Position numbers and translations under genes: made by a program. Positions 6,229-10,898 of a stretch of DNA of 10,898 nucleotides are shown here, one piece after another (the first letter of the stretch is position 1; each line of letters opens with the position of its first letter). The notes under the pieces were generated by a model that saw nothing but the letters and a program-made list of their open reading frames with translations, was not told the origin of the DNA and made no database searches. Origin of the DNA: Defluviicoccus vanus (GTDB taxonomy: Bacteria; Pseudomonadota; Alphaproteobacteria; Rhodospirillales; Defluviicoccaceae); NCBI RefSeq assembly GCF_014672695.1, contig NZ_CP053923.1:598158-609055 (forward strand), given 5' to 3'.

Positions 6229-7022
6229 AGACCGTCATCGCGCCCACCAACCTCCGTCCATCGGCCCATGCGTATGGTTCGCAGACGATCGCCGTGGCCT
6301 CCGGAAAAGGCGGAGTCGGCAAAACCTGGTTTGCGATCACCCTGGCGCATGCGCTCGCCCGCGCCAACCGCAGCATCTTGCTGTTCGACGGCGACCTGGG
6401 ACTGGCCAATGTGGACATTCATCTAGGGCTGATGCCGGACCGGAACCTGGGAGATGTCCTGTCCGGTCGTCTGGCGCTACCGCAGGTGGTGACCCGCTTC
6501 GCCCCGGGTCGGTTCGACATCATCGCCGGCCGCTCCGGCTGCGGCCGCCTGGCAACCCTGCCGCCAACCCGGCTGCAGCAGGTCAGCGATGATCTGCAGC
6601 GGATGACCGACCACTACGACCATATCATCCTCGACCTAGGCGCCGGCGTCGAACGGACAGTGCGCCAGCTGGTGCGCGGCGTCGGCCGCGTGGTCGTCGT
6701 CACCACGGATGAGCCCACCGCCCTCACCGACGCCTATGCATTCATCAAGCTGAGCCAGATGGACCGGCCGCAGGGCGACATCGCCATCGTCATCAACATG
6801 GCGTCATCCCGCCGCGACGGCGAACGCACTTATCACGCCCTGCGCAAGGCCTGTGAGGGCTTCCTCAAGATCTCGCCGCCACTGCTTGGCGTTATCCGCC
6901 GTGATGGCCATGTGCGCGAAGCCATTCGCGCACACAATTCGCTGCTGACCCGCTTTCCCAATACGGACGCGGCCATGGATGTCACCTCGATCGCCACTCG
7001 CCTGCTCACTGCAACGCGATAA
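6225..7022 (+). CDS. flhG: FlhG/FleN, MinD-like ATPase regulating flagellar number
   Basis: FlhG (FleN, YlxH) is a ParA/MinD-type ATPase that limits flagellar number and works with FlhF and the C ring. The 265 residues look complete. The deviant Walker A is SGKGGVGKT at 26-34 with the signature lysine. The switch region LLFDGDLGLANVDIHLGL is at 52-69, and the Walker B-like HIILDLGAG is at 133-141, followed by TTDEPTALTDAYAFIK and INMASS. The GTG start overlaps the flhF stop and follows GGGAG (6211-6215) at 9-nt spacing. Unlike its upstream neighbours it shows no lesion, so it may be retained for a role beyond motility or may simply not yet be damaged. Confidence 0.93.
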   Translation: MKTVIAPTNLRPSAHAYGSQTIAVASGKGGVGKTWFAITLAHALARANRSILLFDGDLGLANVDIHLGLMPDRNLGDVLSGRLALPQVVTRFAPGRFDIIAGRSGCGRLATLPPTRLQQVSDDLQRMTDHYDHIILDLGAGVERTVRQLVRGVGRVVVVTTDEPTALTDAYAFIKLSQMDRPQGDIAIVINMASSRRDGERTYHALRKACEGFLKISPPLLGVIRRDGHVREAIRAHNSLLTRFPNTDAAMDVTSIATRLLTATR

Positions 7023-7108
7023 GACGATCTCCGCCCCTCCGCGCCTCCACCTGCCGGCGTAGCGTCGAGGCCATTTGACGGCAGTAGCCCCGCGGGCGAT
7101 CTGACGTG
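7023..7108. other. Convergent intergenic gap between flhG and the glycosyltransferase cassette
   Basis: Two convergent transcription units end here. A weak inverted repeat, CTGCCG (7052-7057) with CGGCAG (7080-7085), has a 22-nt loop. CTGAC/GTCAG at 7101-7112 covers the GT29 stop codon. Neither has a U-run, so I would not call a terminator. Confidence 0.4.
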
Positions 7109-7939
7109 TCAGCGCTTGATGTTGCGAAAGGCTGTCTGGTTCGATTTTTCCACCGCGTGGCGAAGGCGAGTTCCCCAGCGCAGCAATCGACGGGAAAGAC
7201 CGACCTGCAACTGCTCGTATACTGTCAGGCGTTGTGCAGGCGTGCCATCGGCCGAACCAAGACGAGCCTGCGTGTGGACGCCATGACGTTGCAGCAGCGC
7301 GTCGACTTCGGCGGTTACCCGAAGCTCGCCGGGAAAAGCAGCGAGAATGGCACAGAACAACTTCGGTTCCTGATCGAGGTCGTGATAGGTGCCCGCCTTG
7401 CGGTCCGCCGGGCCGTAATACTTTTGTGCCCCGCCGGGAGCGGTGCCAAACATGGTGAAGCCGGTTACGAACAGGCGTTCAAGCTGCAAAATCTGCGTCA
7501 GCAGGTAAATGGCATAGGTGCCATGGCTGAGCAGGCGTGTTCGGCCCTGCTGCGGGAAGCCGATGATATCGGGTGGAACCAGACACAGGCAGGGCGTATG
7601 GTCACCGACCCAGGTACGAAACGGCGTGATATCGAAGTCTGGCCCGCGCAGGACAAAGCTCAAGACGCAGCGCGGCGCTAGGGTATCGGCAGGAGACGGC
7701 GCCAAAGCGAGCGAATTGGTTTCATTGGCGACGAGCAAGTCGGTGCGCCGACCAATCCTGTGCTCCACATCGGTGACCTGCGCCCGGTTGAACCGCACCA
7801 CCATGTCGTAGCTGTCGATCAGCGCCCCGTTGTCATAGTCGAGGATCGTCGCGGCGTTGCCGACAACCGCCAGCGAGCGAACCGACGCGAACATCTGCCG
7901 CAGGTCGAACTGGTCGAATCGCGGCGATGAAGCGCTCAT
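7109..7939 (-). CDS. GT29-family (sialyltransferase-like) glycosyltransferase, copy 1
   Basis: GT29 enzymes transfer a sugar from a CMP-activated donor, usually sialic acid. The 276-residue product shows the family motifs in order. Sialylmotif L is at about 22-71 (SLAVVGNAATILDYDNGALI, then DSYDMVVRFNRA). An S-like motif is at about 135-165 (LLSHGTYAIYLLTQILQLER, then LFVTGF), a motif III-like KYYG at 173-176, and the VS motif H-x4-E as H186/E191. There is no N-terminal membrane anchor, but the C-terminal 40 residues are basic and amphipathic. ATG 7939 is chosen by alignment with its paralog at 8727-9596; a longer start at 7972 would overlap the GT8-like stop. It follows the GT8-like gene by 19 nt in the same direction. 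No donor-synthesis genes are in the window, so the sugar is unknown (a nonulosonic acid or Kdo are candidates). Confidence 0.82.
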   Translation of the reverse strand: MSASSPRFDQFDLRQMFASVRSLAVVGNAATILDYDNGALIDSYDMVVRFNRAQVTDVEHRIGRRTDLLVANETNSLALAPSPADTLAPRCVLSFVLRGPDFDITPFRTWVGDHTPCLCLVPPDIIGFPQQGRTRLLSHGTYAIYLLTQILQLERLFVTGFTMFGTAPGGAQKYYGPADRKAGTYHDLDQEPKLFCAILAAFPGELRVTAEVDALLQRHGVHTQARLGSADGTPAQRLTVYEQLQVGLSRRLLRWGTRLRHAVEKSNQTAFRNIKR

Positions 7940-7958
7940 CGCCGCCGCGCCGGGCAAA

Positions 7959-8618
7959 TCATGCGGCGGCATGTAAACGATACTCGTCCCGATAATCGAG
8001 CCATATCTTGCCAAACGGATGATCGCGATAATTGTCGAACCAGGGTCCACCACTAGTGTAATGGATCAGCTTTGTCTGCGCATCCATCCGATCAAGAACA
8101 TTCCATGTATTTGGAATCTCATCGATTTGTTCGTCTGGAACGTCCTGGAATCGATGCAGGTAACCACCGGTTTGCGTTTCCACGACCTGCTTCGTCCACA
8201 AACGGAGATGATCGCAATTCATCACCATTAGGCTCGACCAGTTTTTGCGCGGATAGACGGTTTGCACCTTGCCGTCCATTTTCACTTTCTCCGGCGGCCG
8301 GTGGTCGTGCTTGACGACGCGCAATGCCAACCCGTCCATCTTCAGATCGTCGAGCTCCTTGATATCACCAAGGCAAAGCATGTCGCAGTCCATAAATATC
8401 GCCTTGCCCTGATAACCACACAGGAAAGGTACAAGAAACCTCGTGTAGGTAAATTCGGTTGATTGCAGCGGATCATGCGTGCGGTTGAAGGCAAGATCTG
8501 GAAGACGCAGATATTTTATCTCAAGAGGAATGCTTGAATGTTTGCGCAGGCTATAGGCCAGTACATCCGAGCACTCACCTTCGCGTGAATCCCAACCGAT
8601 GAAGATACGTAGAGCCAT
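7959..8618 (-). CDS. GT8-like glycosyltransferase
   Basis: The 219-residue product has the layout of a small GT-A fold, retaining GT8-family enzyme. The N-terminal strand is MALRIFIGWDSREGE. A DxD metal/nucleotide-sugar motif is seen as FMDCDM (D77-C78-D79). NWSSLMVMNCDH lies at about 126-137, and the C-terminal HYTSGGPW at 186-193 corresponds to the GT8 HxxGxxKPW element. It is soluble, with no signal peptide or TM. I prefer ATG 8618; an in-frame TTG at 8636 gives six more residues. The ribosome binding site is weak. Sequence here is noticeably richer in A+T than the flagellar genes. It lies between two GT29 paralogs in the same direction, so all three probably build one glycan. The donor and acceptor are not evident. 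Confidence 0.8.
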   Translation of the reverse strand: MALRIFIGWDSREGECSDVLAYSLRKHSSIPLEIKYLRLPDLAFNRTHDPLQSTEFTYTRFLVPFLCGYQGKAIFMDCDMLCLGDIKELDDLKMDGLALRVVKHDHRPPEKVKMDGKVQTVYPRKNWSSLMVMNCDHLRLWTKQVVETQTGGYLHRFQDVPDEQIDEIPNTWNVLDRMDAQTKLIHYTSGGPWFDNYRDHPFGKIWLDYRDEYRLHAAA

Positions 8619-8726
8619 GAAGGAGTTCCATTGCAATCGGGTTTGAGGGTTAAGGTTCCGAACGACTCAAGGAGCGAACATCGGCCGCGAATAAAGGACG
8701 CGCGTCGTTCGACTGAGCCGCCAAAC
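8619..8726 (-). other. Spacer with an 8-bp inverted repeat between GT29 copy 2 and the GT8-like gene
   Basis: CGAACGAC (8659-8666) and GTCGTTCG (8704-8711) are exact inverse complements separated by 37 nt. In the cassette transcript this could fold into a long-loop hairpin between the two genes. No U-run is present, and its role is unknown. Confidence 0.3.
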
Positions 8727-9596
8727 TCAGGATTTCCACCGCTTCAACTGCGCCGGAGCCACGACGCGACCGGCCTTCCGCTCCAGGCGACGGCGAAGGG
8801 AAAAACCCCAACTCAGCAAGGTCCACGCCAGCTTAGCGATGATGCGGCGGCGTAAACCGCTGAAGAAAGCGACGATGCGGCCGCCAACGCCGCTCGCAAA
8901 CCTCGGCACCCGTGGAGAGAGCACAATGGCACCTCCCCTGAAGGATTTGCTGCGTTGAAGCGCGGCAGTAACCTCAGGAGTCATCTCCAACTGACCCTTG
9001 AAGGCGGCAAGAATTTCGCAAAAGACCCTGGCGTCCTCATCGAGATCGTGTTGGAATCCCAGCAGCCTGACCTCCGGCTCGTAATACTTCTGCGCAGCGG
9101 CAACAGGAGAGTAAAACGTAAATCCGGTTAGAAATAATCGTTCGATTTTAAACAGTGACAAAAAAGCATAAAGTGCATAAGTACCATTTAAAAATTGCCG
9201 CGACCTACCTGCCTGGGTGACATTGCGGATGTCAGGGGCGAACGTGATCAGAGCTGGGACATCGCCTATCCATTGGCGAAATGCCTGTGAATCGATATCT
9301 TTCCCCTTTGGACTCTTCGTCACGAAACAAACCAACGCCCGCGGGTTTAATGCTTCAGCAGGCGCCGGCGCGCGTTCAAGCGTGTTGCCAATATTGGCGA
9401 CGAGAATATCGGTCCGAGATCCGATTTTGTCTTCGACGCCTTTCGTATATGCTCGGTTGAAGCGCACAATGATATCATAAGAGTCAATGGTCGGCCCGTT
9501 TTGATAATTGAGAATAGTCCCTGCATTGCCGACAATTGCCATCGACCGTGCATTCGCAAACATATCGTACAGTTGAAGAACGTCAAGACGGGGCAC
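8727..9596 (-). CDS. GT29-family (sialyltransferase-like) glycosyltransferase, copy 2
   Basis: This is a clear paralog of the gene at 7109-7939. Sialylmotif L is at about 18-67 (SMAIVGNAGTILNYQNGPTI, then DSYDIIVRFNRA). The S-like motif is at about 136-162 (FLNGTYALYAFLSLFKIERL, then FLTGF), and KYYE at 170-173 matches motif III. In the VS position H183 is followed at +5 by D188 where the paralog has Glu; E187 is adjacent. The 289 residues end in a strongly basic, amphipathic tail (LRRRIIAKLAWTLLSWGFSL onward) in place of a transmembrane anchor. The GTG start follows GGGAG (9606-9610, read on the minus strand) at 9-nt spacing. It is first in the minus-strand cassette. The 5' half (about 9120-9540) is lower in GC than the surroundings. 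Confidence 0.82.
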   Translation of the reverse strand: MPRLDVLQLYDMFANARSMAIVGNAGTILNYQNGPTIDSYDIIVRFNRAYTKGVEDKIGSRTDILVANIGNTLERAPAPAEALNPRALVCFVTKSPKGKDIDSQAFRQWIGDVPALITFAPDIRNVTQAGRSRQFLNGTYALYAFLSLFKIERLFLTGFTFYSPVAAAQKYYEPEVRLLGFQHDLDEDARVFCEILAAFKGQLEMTPEVTAALQRSKSFRGGAIVLSPRVPRFASGVGGRIVAFFSGLRRRIIAKLAWTLLSWGFSLRRRLERKAGRVVAPAQLKRWKS

Positions 9597-9886
9597 GCCG
9601 GCTCACTCCCGTAGTCCGATCACAAATTATGTCATTATGCGATCGCAAGTTTAGCTTCAAGCAACACATCGTCGAACGGCACGCGGCCTTGATAACCGGG
9701 ATGCCACACCGGTCATAGCGAAGGACGCAAGCGCGACGCGACGTTAGACGTCGTACCGGCAATTCCATCATTTCGATCTGCGCCTCGCCGGCTTACACGC
9801 AGGCGTGGTGGCCCTTGACGCTGCAGCCGAAGCGCGTCAGACGACAACTTCAGAAGGCCCGACAAGACAGTGAGTGGGAGCGGCAC
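9597..9886. other. Non-coding region between divergent genes
   Basis: This region of about 290 bp should contain promoters for the minus-strand glycosyltransferase cassette and the plus-strand membrane-protein gene. It holds a 10-bp palindrome (9638-9647) and a small hairpin, CGACGT-TAG-ACGTCG (9739-9753). If the membrane-protein gene begins at TTG 9815 instead of GTG 9887, the region shortens to 218 bp. Confidence 0.45.
9626..9660 (-). promoter_or_regulatory. Possible promoter of the glycosyltransferase cassette, with palindrome TGCGATCGCA
   Basis: On the minus strand, TTGAAG (9660-9655) could be a -35 box and CATAAT (9639-9634) a -10 box, with a 15-nt spacer that is shorter than ideal. A second CATAAT lies at 9631-9626. 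The 10-bp palindrome TGCGATCGCA (9638-9647) sits in the spacer and could be an operator. The local A+T richness supports a promoter, but the assignment is weak. Confidence 0.3.
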
Positions 9887-10270
9887 GTGCGAAAATGGCA
9901 GTTGTCCGGGGCGTATCGACGGCTTGCCGCCAGTGCGGGGTTGATGGCGCTCGGCTTTCTCGCCGGCACAGCGGTACGGTATTTATTCGTTCAGACACCC
10001 GAGCTGGCCTGGGCATGCAGCGGCGCAGACGATCCATGGTGGTGTGCCCTGCGGGAAGCCCTGATCGAAACCTTTCGTTGGCAGGGTTTGGGACTGATCG
10101 CCATTGCCGCCGGTGCCATAGCGCTGCTGCGGCGGACGCAGACCGCCACCGGGGGCCGCCTCGCTGCCGCTTTGGCAATGGCAACCGGCGCCGCCGGTCT
10201 CTTCCTCTACGCGCCGGAACTGTCTGCTGCCGGGCTGCTCCTGGGGCTGCTGCGGATGACTCGCGCATGA
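9887..10270 (+). CDS. Small integral membrane protein of unknown function
   Basis: From GTG 9887 this encodes 127 residues with a short basic N-terminus and about three membrane segments (roughly 13-33, 66-82 and 91-109). A hydrophilic loop after the first segment carries two cysteines, C44 and C53 (ACSGADDPWWC), which could form a disulfide if periplasmic. GGGAG (9876-9880) lies 6 nt before the GTG. A TTG at 9815 would add 24 basic residues and cannot be excluded. The 3' end overlaps a convergent gene by 64 bp. I do not recognise a named family. Similar small proteins may accompany the beta-glucan synthase-like neighbour, but that is from memory and uncertain. Confidence 0.6.
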   Translation: MRKWQLSGAYRRLAASAGLMALGFLAGTAVRYLFVQTPELAWACSGADDPWWCALREALIETFRWQGLGLIAIAAGAIALLRRTQTATGGRLAAALAMATGAAGLFLYAPELSAAGLLLGLLRMTRA

Positions 10271-10898
10271 GGCTCACCAGCAAGCAGCCGGCCGGAGCGG
10301 TGGTGCGTTTCGACCCACACCGCCAGCGCCAGGAGGAGATTGGCGCCCATCAGCCCCCAGGCCTGAAAATTCCACGGTGCTTCCGACAAGCCGACGAGAA
10401 TGCCGCCCACTCCAATCAGCAGGGCGAGGAGGCGTTCCTCGCGTAGATCGTCGCCCGGGCGCGGCACCGCTGCCTGCCGCCGCTCCACCCAGGCGATGGC
10501 CAGGAACGCTGCCGCCGGGAGTGCCGTCAGCGCCACCGGAAAATCGCGGTAGCGGGCATCGAACAGGAAACACAGCGTGGTCACCGCGGCTCCGAGCAGC
10601 ACCGCGGCGCGGATGGCACCAAGCGTGATGCCAAGGTGTTGGGTCGCCGGCCGGTGGTGCTGTCGCCACCAGGCGATTAGTTGAAAGATTGAGCACGGCA
10701 GTGCCGGACGCGCTTCCGCAGGGCGGACGAGGGCAACGCAGGCAAGCATCACCGCGGCGGCGGCCAGTATCCACCGCGAGCCCCAGACGAGCGCATCGAG
10801 AAAGCCGAGGCTGGCATCCATCGCCGCCAGGCCGCCTACGACCAGGAGTACTCCCGCCGCCTGACCTGCCACCGCCAGCGCAAGCCATCCCACGGAGT
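10207..10898 (-). CDS. C-terminal membrane part of a multi-pass protein, possibly a GH17-type beta-glucan synthase (partial at right edge)
   Basis: The frame is open from the right edge to a stop at 10207, giving about 230 residues with six likely membrane segments joined by short loops. A GTG at 10893 exists, but the frame continues beyond it, so the gene is probably longer and its N-terminus lies outside the window. The segment CFLFDARYRDFPVALTALPA and the later REERLLALLIGVGG resemble the membrane C-terminus of bacterial proteins annotated as beta-(1-6) glucan synthases with an N-terminal GH17 domain. This is recollection of family style, not a search result. The tail (RVIRSSPRSSPAADSSGA) is hydrophilic. 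It converges on the small membrane-protein gene with a 64-bp coding overlap. Confidence 0.55.
   Translation of the reverse strand, partial: SVGWLALAVAGQAAGVLLVVGGLAAMDASLGFLDALVWGSRWILAAAAVMLACVALVRPAEARPALPCSIFQLIAWWRQHHRPATQHLGITLGAIRAAVLLGAAVTTLCFLFDARYRDFPVALTALPAAAFLAIAWVERRQAAVPRPGDDLREERLLALLIGVGGILVGLSEAPWNFQAWGLMGANLLLALAVWVETHHRSGRLLAGEPHARVIRSSPRSSPAADSSGA

Noticed and set aside
7052..7085. Candidate terminator between flhG and the GT29 gene
   Set aside because: The stem is only 6 bp with a 22-nt loop and there is no U-run on either strand.
7106..7681. Plus-strand ORF of 191 codons opposite GT29 copy 1
   Set aside because: The minus strand carries complete sialyltransferase motifs; this frame is its antisense shadow.
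10274..10888. Second minus-strand ORF of 204 codons in the right-edge region
   Set aside because: Arg/Gly/Pro-rich shadow of the neighbouring frame, which has clear multi-pass membrane character.
1..10898. CRISPR arrays, tRNA or rRNA genes, insertion sequences
   Set aside because: No regularly spaced repeats, no clover-leaf or rRNA-like stretches, and no transposase or terminal inverted repeats were seen on reading both strands.

Overview
This GC-rich window reads as alphaproteobacterial, most likely from a Rhodospirillales-like organism. The evidence is the gene order fliF-fliG-fliH-fliN-motA-like-flbD-flhA-flhF-flhG and the presence of FlbD, which is typical of alphaproteobacteria. A genus cannot be named from the sequence alone.

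Positions 1-7022 (+ strand) hold a flagellar cluster that looks partly dismantled. The MS-ring gene fliF, the switch gene fliG and the MinD-like flhG appear full length with their key motifs. Almost everything around and between them is shortened. Only the C-terminal region of flgD remains, and fliH keeps only its C-terminal part. fliN carries an apparent frameshift between its leader and its SpoA core. The MotA-like gene lacks TM2 and the cytoplasmic loop, and flbD lacks its whole AAA+ domain. flhA stops after about 112 recognisable residues. flhF keeps its P-loop but has lost much of the GTPase domain and its C-terminus. Most of the internal losses leave an open frame, and the genes still abut or overlap at RBS-coupled junctions, so translation through to flhG may be preserved. 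The simplest inference is a cell that is losing or has lost flagellar motility. An assembly artefact must be excluded.

Positions 7109-9596 (- strand) hold a small glycan-transfer cassette. Two paralogous GT29 (sialyltransferase-like) genes flank a GT8-like glycosyltransferase. Parts of the cassette are visibly lower in GC than the flagellar genes, which suggests acquisition. It converges on flhG, with an 86-bp gap and no clear terminator.

Positions 9597-10898 hold a non-coding region of roughly 290 bp with a short palindrome, then a small membrane-protein gene (+). This overlaps convergently with the C-terminal membrane part of a gene that enters from the right edge (-). That gene tentatively resembles the C-terminus of GH17-type beta-glucan synthases. 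The right half may therefore be devoted to surface polysaccharide.

No rRNA, tRNA, CRISPR array, insertion sequence or transposase was seen.
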